DNA of 64,000 nt from Sphingosinicella sp. CPCC 101087 (GCF_004151485.1 NZ_SBFF01000001.1:1-64000); one strand, 5' to 3'; counted from the stretch's first letter, positions 36,250 through 46,070 are shown. Translations and numbers: made by a program. The notes: generated by a model from the letters alone, not told the origin.

Positions 36250-37704
36250 ATGAAAGCGATCGTGGCGATACTCGCGCTGCTGCTGCTGGCTGCAGCCACG
36301 CCGCCGCCGGTCGCCAACGGCCCGCTTCGCCAATGCCAAGGCCCGGACGGTCCGTGCCGCGAGATCTCCTGGTTCGCGCTGAGGATCGCCGGGCGCGAGA
36401 TCCATATCGAACGCCGCGTGACGGTCGCTCCCGAGGCGCTGCCGCTGTCGCGTCCCCTGATGGTCTGGGTCAATGCCCTCGCAAGCTCCGAAGTGCGCTG
36501 GAACGGCGTGCCGATCGGGCGCAACGGCCAGCCGGGCGCGAGCCGTGCCAGCGAGCGGCCGGGCCGCTACGTCGCCAGCATCCCCGTGCCGATCGCGCTG
36601 GTTCGGCCGGGCGAGAATGTCGTGTCGCTCCGCCTATCGGCGCATCATCTCCCGCTTCCGGTCCGGCATGCCCTCCATCGATTCGACGTGACGCCATATG
36701 AGACCCCGTCGCTGGGCCTCATCGACTATCTGCCGGCGCTGCTGACCATCGGCGCCCTCGCCGCGGCCTTCGTCTATTTCGCCGCTGCCGCGGCACTCGA
36801 CCGGAGCAGCCGCGATGCCTGGCTGATAGCGGCGATAGCCGGGTTCGCGATCTTGCAACTCGTCGTTGAGGTGGTCCGCGGATTCGTCGCTTATGCCTAT
36901 CCGTGGCACGTCGCGAGGGTGTCCGCCATCGCGCTGCTGGCGGCGATGACCGCCGTGTTCGCCGCCGCCTATGCGGCGCGCCGGTTCGCGCCCAAGTGGC
37001 GCCGGAAGGCGCCCGCGCTCAGCGGCGCAGCGGCGGCGGCCGCCCTCGTCCTGATCTCGTCGTTCGACCTCAAGGCGATGGCGGCGATCCTCGCCGGGCT
37101 GCTCGCGCTGGCGGGCTGCGCCGCCGTGGGCCTGCGCGGCGGTCGGCAAGGCGCCGTTGCGGTCCTTGCCGGATCCCTGCTCCTGATCGGGCTGATGGCC
37201 TGGCAGCTCACCACCTTCCTCGACCGAACCTACTATTTCGGGGTCGCCGCTTTCCTGGTCCTGCTGGTGGCGGAGCAGGTCGCCATCCTGCGGGGCGAGC
37301 GCCGACGCCACGATACCGAGGCGCAACGCGCGGCGGCGCTGCAGGCGCGGCTGCGCCAGGCGAGCGAGGTCGGCGAGGCGATCGTGGAGTTGAGGAACGG
37401 CGGCCGGATCGATCGGGTTGCCGAAGGAGACATTCTCTACGTCAGGGCCGCCGACGATTATTGCGATGTCATACTCGCCGACGGACGCACCCTGCTGGTA
37501 ACCGCAAATCTCGCAAAGCTCCTCACCGGGCTCTCCGATCATTTCGTGCGGGTCCACAAGAGCTACGCGGTCAACCGCCGTCACGTCTCGCGGGTGGCGC
37601 CGAAAGCGGGCGGCGGACGCCAGCTCCTGCTTGGCGAAGGGGCGACGATCCCGGTCGGCCGGCGCTATGCCGAGGCGGTCGCGGGGCTGAACGCGGGTGC
37701 TTGA
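36250..37704 (+). CDS. Membrane-bound LytTR-family transcriptional regulator
   Basis: 484 residues. A signal-like N-terminus, then a periplasmic strand-rich domain (about 25-150, including VWVNALASSEVRWNGVPIGR), seven membrane segments between about 160 and 350, a short linker (EAQRAAALQARLRQASEV) and a C-terminal LytTR DNA-binding domain (about 380-484: GDILYVRAADDYCDVILADGRTLLV...RVHKSYAVNRRHV). This is a one-component membrane sensor-regulator that reads a periplasmic or membrane cue. The direct repeats upstream suggest self-control or control of the divergent hydrolase. Confidence 0.9.
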   Translation: MKAIVAILALLLLAAATPPPVANGPLRQCQGPDGPCREISWFALRIAGREIHIERRVTVAPEALPLSRPLMVWVNALASSEVRWNGVPIGRNGQPGASRASERPGRYVASIPVPIALVRPGENVVSLRLSAHHLPLPVRHALHRFDVTPYETPSLGLIDYLPALLTIGALAAAFVYFAAAAALDRSSRDAWLIAAIAGFAILQLVVEVVRGFVAYAYPWHVARVSAIALLAAMTAVFAAAYAARRFAPKWRRKAPALSGAAAAAALVLISSFDLKAMAAILAGLLALAGCAAVGLRGGRQGAVAVLAGSLLLIGLMAWQLTTFLDRTYYFGVAAFLVLLVAEQVAILRGERRRHDTEAQRAAALQARLRQASEVGEAIVELRNGGRIDRVAEGDILYVRAADDYCDVILADGRTLLVTANLAKLLTGLSDHFVRVHKSYAVNRRHVSRVAPKAGGGRQLLLGEGATIPVGRRYAEAVAGLNAGA

Positions 37705-37734
37705 GACGTTCGGCGTTTCGAGCGAAGAACGTCC

Positions 37735-38265
37735 ATGCCTCCACCGATCCCTGTCAGACTCGTGCCGCACGATCCGCGCTGGGCCTCGCTGGCCGAGGCC
37801 GAAGCGGACCGTATCCGGCGGGCATTCGATCCGGTCCCCCTGCACGTTCATCATATCGGCTCGACCGCGATCCCCGGCATCGCCGCCAAGCCGATCATCG
37901 ACCTGCTGGCGGTCGCACCGAGCCTTGCCGCACTGGACGCGGCGAAAGCGGCGCTGGAGGCGCTCGGCTATGCCTGGCACGGCGAATACGGCCTGACGGG
38001 GCGGCGCTACTGCACGCTCACCCATCCGGCGACCGGCACACGACAGGTCCAGCTGCACGGCTATGGCCGGAGCGATCCGGCCGTCCGTCGCCATCTCGCC
38101 TTCCGCGACATCTTGCGCGCCCGGCCCGAGCTTGCCGCGGAATATGAGCAAGAGAAAGCGCGCTGCGCGGCGCTGCACGCCGACGACAGCCACGCTTATA
38201 CAGACTGCAAGAGCGCCTGGATCAAGCGCGTGGAGACCCGGGCGCTGGAAGGCGCGACGACCTGA
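37735..38265 (+). CDS. GrpB/UPF0157 family protein, nucleotidyltransferase fold
   Basis: 176 residues. The family hallmark [20 protein letters not shown] gives the GS and Asp pattern of the nucleotidyltransferase superfamily, and [11 protein letters not shown] and [22 protein letters not shown] complete the fold. The cellular function of these proteins is not known. It lies 30 bases after the LytTR gene on the same strand. Confidence 0.92.
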   Translation: MPPPIPVRLVPHDPRWASLAEAEADRIRRAFDPVPLHVHHIGSTAIPGIAAKPIIDLLAVAPSLAALDAAKAALEALGYAWHGEYGLTGRRYCTLTHPATGTRQVQLHGYGRSDPAVRRHLAFRDILRARPELAAEYEQEKARCAALHADDSHAYTDCKSAWIKRVETRALEGATT

Positions 38266-38368
38266 GGCCGCTGACCCGGACTCCTGGGCGACCTGCACCC
38301 TCGCCAGCAGCCATGCGAAGGGCAGTCCTGGGCGTGTACCCGTAGCGGGCGGACCTTGGCGGCATGCC

Positions 38369-39091
38369 CTATCGGGCAGGGCCCATCAGCTTGCCAAGCC
38401 ATGCGACGATCACTTCGGACAGTGCAGCAGGCGCTTCCAGAGGGATCATATGCCCCGAGCCGGCGATGGTGACCAACGTCGAGCGTGGGATGCCGCTGTG
38501 GAGCTCTCGAGCCTCATCCAGACTGCGCAGTCGGTCTTCGGTCGCGGCGACGACGAGAGTCGGACATTCGATCTCTGCCAAACGATCCCGATCGCTGGCT
38601 CGAACCAGCCTGGATTGGCGCTCGAAGACGTCTCCGCCCAGCCGGTCGCCCATGGCGCGGATGCGAGCGACCATCGCGTCATCCGCATGGTCGGGAGCCA
38701 AAGAGGAGAGAATGGCCGAGCGGCTCAAGCCGGTGAACTTCGACACGTTCGATGCACCGGCGACGGTCGCCTTGCGCCGGGCCTGAATTTCGGTGTCCCC
38801 GCGAGAAGAGGTGGCAATCAGGACCATTGCCCGGACGCGGTGGGGCGCGCGGCGAGCCGCCTCCCTGGCGACGTAGCCTCCCAGGGAGAAGCCGATCAAG
38901 ACGATTTGGGCTGGAGCATTGTCCAACAGCCTGCTTGCCATGGCTTCGATGCTCTCATCCCGAGAGAGGTCGGCGTAAGTGAGCCTACCCACCGCCGAGA
39001 GACTATTCTCGACGTCGGCCCACAAGTCGCGGTCCAGCATGTAGCCCGGCGCTAGGACGATGTTCACGCCTTCATCATCGCAATTCTGCAT
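38369..39091 (-). CDS. Alpha/beta hydrolase
   Basis: 240 residues, cytosolic. The nucleophile elbow is LIGFSLGGYVA (Ser), VVAATEDRL supplies the Asp and GSGHMIPLE the His. The N-terminus NIVLAPGYMLDRDLW lacks the usual HG, which is replaced by PG. Closest in appearance to the small esterase/acyltransferase-like hydrolases. Divergent from no obvious partner; substrate unknown. Confidence 0.87.
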   Translation of the reverse strand: MQNCDDEGVNIVLAPGYMLDRDLWADVENSLSAVGRLTYADLSRDESIEAMASRLLDNAPAQIVLIGFSLGGYVAREAARRAPHRVRAMVLIATSSRGDTEIQARRKATVAGASNVSKFTGLSRSAILSSLAPDHADDAMVARIRAMGDRLGGDVFERQSRLVRASDRDRLAEIECPTLVVAATEDRLRSLDEARELHSGIPRSTLVTIAGSGHMIPLEAPAALSEVIVAWLGKLMGPAR

Positions 39092-39160
39092 GGCGCGAGC
39101 TTTAGCTAATTATCGAAAACGATTCAGTGGAAGCGCCCACCCCCGGCCGGCGAGGGCGGG

Positions 39161-39421
39161 CTAGCGCGACCAGTCCAGCGAATCGATGCCGATCCAGCCG
39201 TAAAGGTAATTGGCGTAGAACAGACCGAACAGGACCGTCGCGACGATCGTCGTTCGCAGTGCGATCCGACCGAAGCTGAAGCTGTGCGGCGCGCTGTCGG
39301 CATGGCCGGGCTCCGGTTTCCCGCCCTCTTCCTCGCTGGTGCGCACGCCCCAGGGCAGGACGAGGAACAGGCTCAACGTCCAGAACAGGACGTAGATGGC
39401 GGCGATCGAGGTGAGCTGCAC
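39161..39421 (-). CDS. DUF1467 family membrane protein
   Basis: 86 residues with two membrane segments (about 5-25 and 56-76) and the DUF1467 pattern WTLSLFLVLPWGVRT. GTG start at 39421, 7 bases after the rnj stop, so it is translated with rnj. The coaX-rnj-DUF1467 order is conserved in alphaproteobacteria. Function unknown. Confidence 0.88.
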   Translation of the reverse strand: MQLTSIAAIYVLFWTLSLFLVLPWGVRTSEEEGGKPEPGHADSAPHSFSFGRIALRTTIVATVLFGLFYANYLYGWIGIDSLDWSR

Positions 39422-39428
39422 GGCTGGA

Positions 39429-41066
39429 CTAGACCCTGACGAGAAGGACGCTGACGACCGGCTTCTTGCCGGTCCATTCGGTCGCGGTGCGGCGGACGGC
39501 GAGGCGGACGGCTTCCTTAAGCTTGTCTTCGCTGCCGGACGCCCGGCCCGCCGCTTCGGCCGCGGCGGCGCAGGCGGCCTTGAGGAAGGCCTCGCGATCC
39601 TCCTCGACCGGGATCCCCTGCATGTCGATCTCGACCTCGCCGGCTAGCCGTCCGTCATGGCCGATCCCGACCGCGACCGAGATCAGGCCGGCAAAGGCGA
39701 TGCGCCGGCGCTCGTTGATCGTCGTGCCGTCGGCGGGAAGAATGATGTCGCCGTCGAGCACGAAGCGCCCGACTTTCTCCTCGCCGATCTTCTCGGGACC
39801 GTCCGGTGCGAGGCGGACCACGTCGCCATTCTTCTGGACGATGCCGTGCGGGATGCCGCGGGCTCGGGCGAAGCGGGCGTGCTCCGTCATGTGGCGCATC
39901 TCGCCGTGGACCGGAACGATGATCTCCGGCCGGATCCATTCGTACATGGAGGCAAGCTCGGGCCGGCCGGGATGGCCGGAGACGTGGACCGGCGCCTGGC
40001 GCTCGGTGATCATCTCGATCCCCTTGCCGGCCAGCTCGTTCTGAATCCGGGCGATCGCGATCTCGTTGCCCGGTATCTGCTTGGAGGAGAAGATGACGAG
40101 ATCGCCGCGGTCGAGCTTCAGCTTGTGCTGCTCGAAGGCGATTCGGGCGAGCGCGGCCCGGCTCTCGCCCTGGCCCCCGGTGGCGATGATCATCACCTCG
40201 CGGCGCGGCAGCCGCATCGCCGTCTCGAAGTCGATCGTCTCGGGAAAATCGGTGAGATAGCCGACGCTCTTCGACACGCGCAGGATCCGGTCGAGGCTGC
40301 GCCCGGCGACGCAAACCTGCCGCCCCGTGTCCTGGGCGACATGACCGAGCGTCTTCAGGCGCGCGGCGTTGGAGGCGAAAGTCGTGACGAGCACGCGACA
40401 GTCCGCGCCCTGGATCACTTCGTCCAGACCCGCGCGCACGCCGAGCTCGGAGCCGGACGGCGTCTCGACGAAAACGTTGGTGGAGTCGCAGACCAAGGCG
40501 AGCACGCCGCTATCCCCAATCGCACGCAACTCGGCCTCGGTGGACGGATCCCCGAGCTGGGGGCTGTCGTCGAGCTTCCAGTCGCCGGTATGGAAGACGC
40601 GCCCATAGGGCGTGTCGATCAGCAGCGCATTCCCTTCCGGGATCGAATGGGCGAGCGGGATGTAGCGAAGGCCGAACGGGCCCAGAGCGAAGTCGTTCAG
40701 CATGTCGACGACTTCGAGCTTCACTTCCCCTGTGAGTCCCTCCTCCTCGAGCTTGCCGGCGATGAGGCCCGCGGTGAACGGGGTCGCATAGAGCGGAACA
40801 CCGAGTTCCCCGGCGAAATAGGGGATGGCGCCGATATGGTCCTCATGGCCGTGGGTGAGGACGATGCCGAGCAGGTCCTGGCGCCGTTCCTCGATGAAGG
40901 ACAAGTCGGGCAAGACAAGCTCGACCCCGGGATAGGCCGGATCGGCGAAGGTCATGCCGAGATCGACCATGATCCACTTGCCCTGGCAGCCGTAAAGGTT
41001 GACGTTCATGCCGATCTCGCCGGAGCCGCCGAGCGCAAGGAAGAGCAATTCGTTTCCGGGCTTCAT
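39429..41066 (-). CDS. rnj: Ribonuclease J
   Basis: Metallo-beta-lactamase-type RNase with 5' exonuclease and endonuclease activity. 545 residues. LALGGSGEIGMNVNLYG is the RNase J start, and the zinc motif is VLTHGHEDHIGA (His72, His74, Asp76, His77). The beta-CASP and the C-terminal domains follow (VSGHPGRPELASMYEWIRP). The ATG at 41066 is preferred; the frame extends to 41123 with a non-homologous prefix. It follows coaX by 102 bases. Confidence 0.95.
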   Translation of the reverse strand: MKPGNELLFLALGGSGEIGMNVNLYGCQGKWIMVDLGMTFADPAYPGVELVLPDLSFIEERRQDLLGIVLTHGHEDHIGAIPYFAGELGVPLYATPFTAGLIAGKLEEEGLTGEVKLEVVDMLNDFALGPFGLRYIPLAHSIPEGNALLIDTPYGRVFHTGDWKLDDSPQLGDPSTEAELRAIGDSGVLALVCDSTNVFVETPSGSELGVRAGLDEVIQGADCRVLVTTFASNAARLKTLGHVAQDTGRQVCVAGRSLDRILRVSKSVGYLTDFPETIDFETAMRLPRREVMIIATGGQGESRAALARIAFEQHKLKLDRGDLVIFSSKQIPGNEIAIARIQNELAGKGIEMITERQAPVHVSGHPGRPELASMYEWIRPEIIVPVHGEMRHMTEHARFARARGIPHGIVQKNGDVVRLAPDGPEKIGEEKVGRFVLDGDIILPADGTTINERRRIAFAGLISVAVGIGHDGRLAGEVEIDMQGIPVEEDREAFLKAACAAAAEAAGRASGSEDKLKEAVRLAVRRTATEWTGKKPVVSVLLVRV

Positions 41067-41168
41067 CTCTCTTTGTCTCTTTTTGTCGTCGCTCCCGAAT
41101 GCGGGAGCCTGATGCGCCGGCAATGATTCCGGCAGGAAAGCGGCTTCCCACCTTCGCGGGAAGGACGG

Positions 41169-41954
41169 TCAGGCGGGCGAAAGGCTTTGCCGGTAGAGCA
41201 TCGCCAGGCCCTGGATTGTGAGATCGCCCTCGATCTCGTCGAACAGCTCGGTATGCTTGTCGAACAGGGTCGCGAGGCCGCCGGTGGCGACGACGGTGAC
41301 GGGACGGCCGATCTCCGCGCGCATTCGGGCGACCAGGCCCTCCATCATCGCGACATAGCCCCAGTAGATGCCGATATGCATCTGGTCCTCGGTCGTGCGC
41401 CCGATCACGGAAAGATTGCCCTTCGGCGCCTCCATCGCGATCCGCGGCAGCCGCGCGGCGGCTGCAACGAGGGCGTCGAGCGACAGATTGATGCCGGGAG
41501 CGATGATGCCGCCTTTATAGGCGCCCGAATAATCGACCACGTCGAACGTCGTCGCCGTGCCGAAATCGACGACGATCAGGTCGCCTCCATAGAGCGTATG
41601 GGCAGCGATGGCGTTGAGCGCGCGATCGGCGCCGACCGAGCCCGGCTCGACGACGTCGAGCTCGATGCCCCATTCGACCGGCGGCCGCCCGGCGACAAGC
41701 GGCTCGACGCCGAAATATTTGGTCGCGAGGACCTCGAGATTGTGCAGCGCTCGCGGCACGACGGTGCCAATGATCACCGCCTTCACATCGTCCTTGCCGA
41801 ACCCTTCGAGCGCGAGCAACTGGTGCAGCCAGACGGCATATTCGTCGGCGGTGCGCCGCGGATCGGTGGCGATCCGCCAGCGCGCGCGGATCACGCCGTC
41901 TTCGACCAAGGCGAAGACGAGGTTGGTGTTGCCGGCATCGATGGCGAGAAGCAT
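41169..41954 (-). CDS. coaX: Type III pantothenate kinase
   Basis: Phosphorylates pantothenate in CoA synthesis. 261 residues of the ASKHA fold: [10 protein letters not shown] at the start (phosphate-binding Asp and Asn), [21 protein letters not shown], and [16 protein letters not shown] before the ATG is strong. It heads the coaX-rnj-DUF1467 block. Upstream lies the LysR gene of the aromatic island, which marks the island's left edge; birA, the common neighbour in sphingomonads, is not present. Confidence 0.95.
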   Translation of the reverse strand: MLLAIDAGNTNLVFALVEDGVIRARWRIATDPRRTADEYAVWLHQLLALEGFGKDDVKAVIIGTVVPRALHNLEVLATKYFGVEPLVAGRPPVEWGIELDVVEPGSVGADRALNAIAAHTLYGGDLIVVDFGTATTFDVVDYSGAYKGGIIAPGINLSLDALVAAAARLPRIAMEAPKGNLSVIGRTTEDQMHIGIYWGYVAMMEGLVARMRAEIGRPVTVVATGGLATLFDKHTELFDEIEGDLTIQGLAMLYRQSLSPA

Positions 41955-42031
41955 GGCGCCTCCTTAGGGCGGCGGCAGCGAAAAGGCGAGGCTGGGCTGG
42001 CTGCCGCCGACCAATTCACGACACGAGCCGG

Positions 42032-42928
42032 TCAAGGCGCGCAGGCCTTCCCCAGCGCCTCCACGAAACGCGTGACGGCCGGCGGAACGAAGCCGCGGCG
42101 ACGGTAGACGTGGAATTTGCGGACGACGACCAGCTCCGGAACGTCGAGTTCGACCAGCATTCCGGCCCGCCGGTCGGGAAGCGTGAGCGGCTCCGGCAGC
42201 CAGGCGAGCAGCCCGCCTTGCGCGACCAAAGCCTTGACCGTCGCCGTCGACCGGCTCTCGATCACCACCCGGGGCGGCGGTTCGCCCAGCGACGCGGCGA
42301 GATCGTGGAATTGCCGGCGCGGCGGCGCGTCGAGGGGCGGCATCACCCAGCGCTCGGCAGCCAGGCGGCGCAGCGGGATCGACCCCTGCCCCGCCAGCCA
42401 ATGGTCCGGCGCGGCGACGACCTGATAGCGGTCATGCAGGCCCGGGGCGCTCATCCGAACGATTCCCTCCTGCTCGATCTCGCCCGCGATCAGCAGGTCG
42501 ACCTCGCGCGCGAGCAAGGCGTCGGCCAGCCGGTCCTCGACCGCTTCCATCACTTCGATCTTCAGGGACGGCCAGCGCCGGAGCATGACCTCGATCGCCG
42601 GCGGCGCCAGGCTGATCGCGGCGCTCGCAACGGCGCCGATCCTCAGCTCGCCCTTGCCGAGGCCGCGGAGGGCCTGGATCTCTTCCATCGCCTCGCGGGA
42701 CTGCTCCCGGATCAGGCGCGCATGAGGAAGCAGGGCCTCGCCGAAGGTCGTCAGGTCCATACCCTTCGCCTCGCGCGAGAAAAGCTCCGCCCCGGCGGCC
42801 GACTCGAGGCGCCGGATGATCCGGCTGAGCGCCGGCTGCGTCACGCCCAAGGCACGCGCCGCGCGGCCGAGGCTGCCCCCTTCCACGACGGCCAGGAAGG
42901 CATCGAGATGCCGAGGATCCAGACTCAT
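42032..42928 (-). CDS. LysR-family regulator of the aromatic island
   Basis: 298 residues. HTH at about 4-62 (LDAFLAVVEGGSLGRAARALGVTQPALSR) and an effector-binding domain. It is divergent from the benzoylformate decarboxylase gene. Two symmetric boxes lie at or next to its start, one of the ATAC-N7-GTAT type known from BenM/CatM/ClcR regulators. It is therefore likely to respond to an aromatic acid, but the inducer is not known. Confidence 0.92.
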   Translation of the reverse strand: MSLDPRHLDAFLAVVEGGSLGRAARALGVTQPALSRIIRRLESAAGAELFSREAKGMDLTTFGEALLPHARLIREQSREAMEEIQALRGLGKGELRIGAVASAAISLAPPAIEVMLRRWPSLKIEVMEAVEDRLADALLAREVDLLIAGEIEQEGIVRMSAPGLHDRYQVVAAPDHWLAGQGSIPLRRLAAERWVMPPLDAPPRRQFHDLAASLGEPPPRVVIESRSTATVKALVAQGGLLAWLPEPLTLPDRRAGMLVELDVPELVVVRKFHVYRRRGFVPPAVTRFVEALGKACAP

Positions 42929-42941
42929 ACCGATATGGTAT
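42927..42941. promoter_or_regulatory. LysR box ATAC-N7-GTAT at the regulator start codon
   Basis: ATACCGATATGGTAT is a symmetric 15-mer with ATAC-N7-GTAT, the consensus site for BenM/CatM/ClcR-type LysR proteins. It overlaps the start codon of the minus-strand LysR gene. Confidence 0.65.
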
Positions 42942-42947
42942 GGATGA

Positions 42948-42972
42948 TTGCCGAGATGACAATATTCGGCAA
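42948..42972. promoter_or_regulatory. Inverted repeat TTGCCGA-N11-TCGGCAA
   Basis: Seven-base arms separated by 11 bases, between the LysR gene and the decarboxylase start (70 bases from the ATG). Inverted repeats of this size are typical LysR recognition sites. Confidence 0.65.
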
Positions 42973-43041
42973 GCCCCTGCCCCGCTATGAAAAGGACGTC
43001 GACCCCGGCGAGCGGGGCGGAACAGGAGAGGCCGGGACATC

Positions 43042-44613
43042 ATGCAAGCCTCCGGGCAAACGACGGTTCGTGAGGCGGTGCTGCACCTGCTCCGGTCGTT
43101 CGGAATGACGACGATCTTCGGCAATCCCGGTTCGACCGAACTGCCGATGTTCCGCAACTTCCCAGACGATTTTCGCTATGTGCTCGGCCTGCAGGAATCG
43201 ATCTCGCTCGGGATGGCCGACGGTTTCGCCCAGGCGACGCGAAACGCCGCCCTGGTCAACCTCCATTCCGCGGTCGGGGTCGGCCATGCGCTCGGCAACC
43301 TCTTCACCGCCTACAAGAACGGCACGCCCCTGGTCGTCACGGCCGGCCAGCAGGCCCGCTCGATCCTTCCCTACGAGCCGTTCCTGTTCGCGCAGCAGCC
43401 CGCCGAATTCCCCAAACCCTATGTCAAATGGAGCTGCGAGCCGGCGCGCGCCGAGGACGTTCCCGGCGCCATCGCCCGCGCTTATTATATCGCGATGCAG
43501 CCGCCGAGAGGGCCGACCTTCGTCTCGATCCCGGTCGACGATTGGGACCGGCCATGCGAGCCGGTCGAGCCGCGCCGCGTCAGCCGGACGATCAGGGGCG
43601 ATTCCGAGATGCTCGCCGAGATCGGCGAAGCGCTGAGCCTGGCGGAGCGGCCCGCCTTCGTCGTCGGCGCGGGACTGGCGCGCGACGACGGCTGGGACGA
43701 GGTGGTCGCGCTTGCCGAGCGGCACCAGGCCGCCGTGTGGGTAAGCCCGATGGCGGCGCGAAATGCCTTCCCCGAAGACCATCCGCTGTTCGCCGGCTTC
43801 CTTGTGGCGGGACGCGAGCGGATCGTGTCCGCGCTCGCCGGCCACGACCTCGTCCTGGCGCTGGGCGCGCCGCTCTTCGTCTATCATGTCGAAGGCTTCG
43901 GTCCGCACCTGCCCCACGGCACGCGCCTGTTCCAGCTGGTCGACGATCCGTCGGCCGCGTCCTGGTTGCCGGTCGGGACGTCGGTCGTTACCAACGTGAA
44001 GCTCGGCCTCGCCGAGCTGCTGGAGGGCCCGGCGCCGCGCCGGCGCGAGCCGCCGGCGCCGATCCGCCGGCCAGATCGCCTGACCGGCATGCCGTTCAGC
44101 GACGGCTATCTGCTCCAGCAGGTCGCCGCATCGATGCCGAAGGGCGCCATCGTCGTCGAGGAAGCGCCGAGCAGCCGCGGCCCGATGCACGACCATCTGC
44201 CGATCACGACGCGCGACGGCTTCTACACCTGCGCGAGCGGCGGCCTCGGCCACGGCCTGCCGGCGGCGATCGGCGTCGCGCTCGGCCGGCCCGGAGAGAA
44301 GGTCGTCGCGATCCTCGGCGACGGATCGGCCATGTACGCCATACAGGGCCTGTGGACCGCCGCGCAGCTCCAGCTTCCGATCAGCTTCGTCATCGTCAAC
44401 AATCGCCGCTACGAGGCGCTGATCGGCTTCGGCAGGCTGTTCGGCCTGCAGCAGACGGTGGGCACCGATCTGCCCGGGATCGACTTTTGTGCGATCGCCG
44501 AGGGCCAGGGAGTCGCGGCGCAGCGAGTCGCTTCGCCGACCGAGCTCGACCAGGCCCTGGCTCGATCGTTCGGAGCGTCGGGGCCGAGCCTGGTCGAGGT
44601 GGTCGTCGATTGA
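43042..44613 (+). CDS. mdlC: Benzoylformate decarboxylase-like ThDP enzyme
   Basis: Decarboxylates benzoylformate (phenylglyoxylate) to benzaldehyde in the mandelate pathway. 523 residues. Catalytic positions of the Pseudomonas enzyme are kept: Ser31 in GNPGSTE, Glu52 in GLQES, His75 in NLHSAVG and His282 in VYHVEG. The ThDP/metal motif is GDGSAMYAIQGLWTAAQLQLPISFVIVNN in the C-terminal third. AGGAG lies 13 bases before the ATG. It is divergent from LysR and starts the island. Related 2-keto acid decarboxylases have similar motifs, so the exact substrate may differ. Confidence 0.9.
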   Translation: MQASGQTTVREAVLHLLRSFGMTTIFGNPGSTELPMFRNFPDDFRYVLGLQESISLGMADGFAQATRNAALVNLHSAVGVGHALGNLFTAYKNGTPLVVTAGQQARSILPYEPFLFAQQPAEFPKPYVKWSCEPARAEDVPGAIARAYYIAMQPPRGPTFVSIPVDDWDRPCEPVEPRRVSRTIRGDSEMLAEIGEALSLAERPAFVVGAGLARDDGWDEVVALAERHQAAVWVSPMAARNAFPEDHPLFAGFLVAGRERIVSALAGHDLVLALGAPLFVYHVEGFGPHLPHGTRLFQLVDDPSAASWLPVGTSVVTNVKLGLAELLEGPAPRRREPPAPIRRPDRLTGMPFSDGYLLQQVAASMPKGAIVVEEAPSSRGPMHDHLPITTRDGFYTCASGGLGHGLPAAIGVALGRPGEKVVAILGDGSAMYAIQGLWTAAQLQLPISFVIVNNRRYEALIGFGRLFGLQQTVGTDLPGIDFCAIAEGQGVAAQRVASPTELDQALARSFGASGPSLVEVVVD

Positions 44614-44720
44614 GGCGGGGCGCTTCCGCCGGCCCGCCCGTTGCGTGGGCGCGCGATGGGCGCGGCGGCCTTGCGTTGGATCGTCGGACCAACCATGCGT
44701 CGGCCCGGGAGTAGGCAAAT

Positions 44721-46070
44721 ATGGTACGGTACGAGCTGGGTGAATTGATCGACGACCGGCCGGCGGACGGCATCTTCCGAGTCAGCCGGGCCATTTTCGA
44801 CGATCCCGCGATCTTCGACCTCGAGATGGAGCGTATCTTCGAAGGCGGATGGGTCTTCCTCGGAATCGCCGACCAGGCCCGGGCACCCCACGACTTCTTC
44901 ACGAGCTGGATCGGCCGGGTACCCATCCTGGTCAGCCGCGACGGCGAGGGCATGCTCGGCGGCTTCGTCAACTCCTGTCCGCACAAGGGATCGCGAGTCG
45001 CGCAGACGATGAGCGGCAATGCGCGCGTTCATGTCTGCCCGTATCACAGCTGGTCGTTCGACAGTGCGGGCCGCAACAAGGCGATCAAGCTCAAGAAGGC
45101 GGGTTGCTACGCCGAGGCCTTCGACGGGCAAAGCCACGATCTCGCGCGCCTCCCCGCCTTCGAGGAATATCGGGGATTCCTGTTCGGCAGCGTGAGCGCC
45201 GACGTTCCGCCGCTGGCCGAATATCTCGGCGAAGCGGCCAAATTGCTCGACCTCGTCGCGGACCAGAGCGAGGAAGGCGTCGAGCTGGTGCCCGGTGGCG
45301 TCACGTTCACCTATGACGGCAACTGGAAGCTCCAGCTGGAGAATTGCTCAGACGCCTACCACTTCACCTCGGCGCACCCGTCCTACATAAGGCTGCTCGA
45401 CCAGCGCCAGAAATCCAACAGCCAGTCGGCGGTAAAGTCGGTCTGGGAAAAGACCGACTATTGGAAGGAAGATGCCGAAGGCGACGTGCAGGGCGGCAGC
45501 TTCAGCTTCGATCACGGCCATGTCCTGAACTGGGGCCGTTTCGGGATCACGGATGCGCTGCCCCTGTACGAAAGCGCGGAGCGCCTGGCGGAACGGCATG
45601 GCGAGGCGAAGCGCGACTGGATGTTCAACATGCGCAACCTGACGATCTTCCCCAATCTTCAGATCGCCGAGAATGCATCCAGCCAGCTGCGCGTGATCCG
45701 TCCGATCAGCGCCGACCGCACCGAGATGCGGACCTGGTGCATCGCGCCAAAGGGTGAGAGCGGAGACGCGCGACGACTGCGCATCCGCCAATATGAGGAT
45801 TTTTTCAATCCGAGCGGAATGGCGACGCCCGACGACACGGTCAGCTACGAGAATTGCCAGCGCGGCTTCGCCAGCCGGGTCGAACCCTGGCTGCAGGGTT
45901 ATTCCCGCGGGATGAGCGCGAGCCGCACGGGCGGCAATGCCTTTTCCTCGGTCATAGGGCTGGCGCCGGCGCGCAGCGTCCTGGCCGACGCGCAGCTGGG
46001 CGACGAGACCTTATTCCACTCTTATTACCGCGCGTGGGCGCAGCGCATGGTCGGGGCCCTCGGCGCATGA
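44721..46070 (+). CDS. Rieske aromatic ring-hydroxylating oxygenase, alpha subunit
   Basis: 449 residues. Rieske [2Fe-2S] ligands: Cys86, His88 in NSCPHKG and Cys106, His109 in VCPYHSW. Mononuclear iron site: Asp211, His214, His219 in NCSDAYHFTSAHPSY. The architecture and length are those of benzoate/anthranilate/2-halobenzoate-type oxygenases. The beta gene overlaps as ATGA. No reductase or ferredoxin gene is in the window. It follows the decarboxylase by 107 bases on the same strand. Confidence 0.93.
   Translation: MVRYELGELIDDRPADGIFRVSRAIFDDPAIFDLEMERIFEGGWVFLGIADQARAPHDFFTSWIGRVPILVSRDGEGMLGGFVNSCPHKGSRVAQTMSGNARVHVCPYHSWSFDSAGRNKAIKLKKAGCYAEAFDGQSHDLARLPAFEEYRGFLFGSVSADVPPLAEYLGEAAKLLDLVADQSEEGVELVPGGVTFTYDGNWKLQLENCSDAYHFTSAHPSYIRLLDQRQKSNSQSAVKSVWEKTDYWKEDAEGDVQGGSFSFDHGHVLNWGRFGITDALPLYESAERLAERHGEAKRDWMFNMRNLTIFPNLQIAENASSQLRVIRPISADRTEMRTWCIAPKGESGDARRLRIRQYEDFFNPSGMATPDDTVSYENCQRGFASRVEPWLQGYSRGMSASRTGGNAFSSVIGLAPARSVLADAQLGDETLFHSYYRAWAQRMVGALGA

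Noticed and set aside
39135-39161. GC-rich imperfect hairpin at the end of the DUF1467 gene
   Set aside because: It overlaps the stop codon, has a mismatch/G-U pair and no T run, so a terminator call is not supported.
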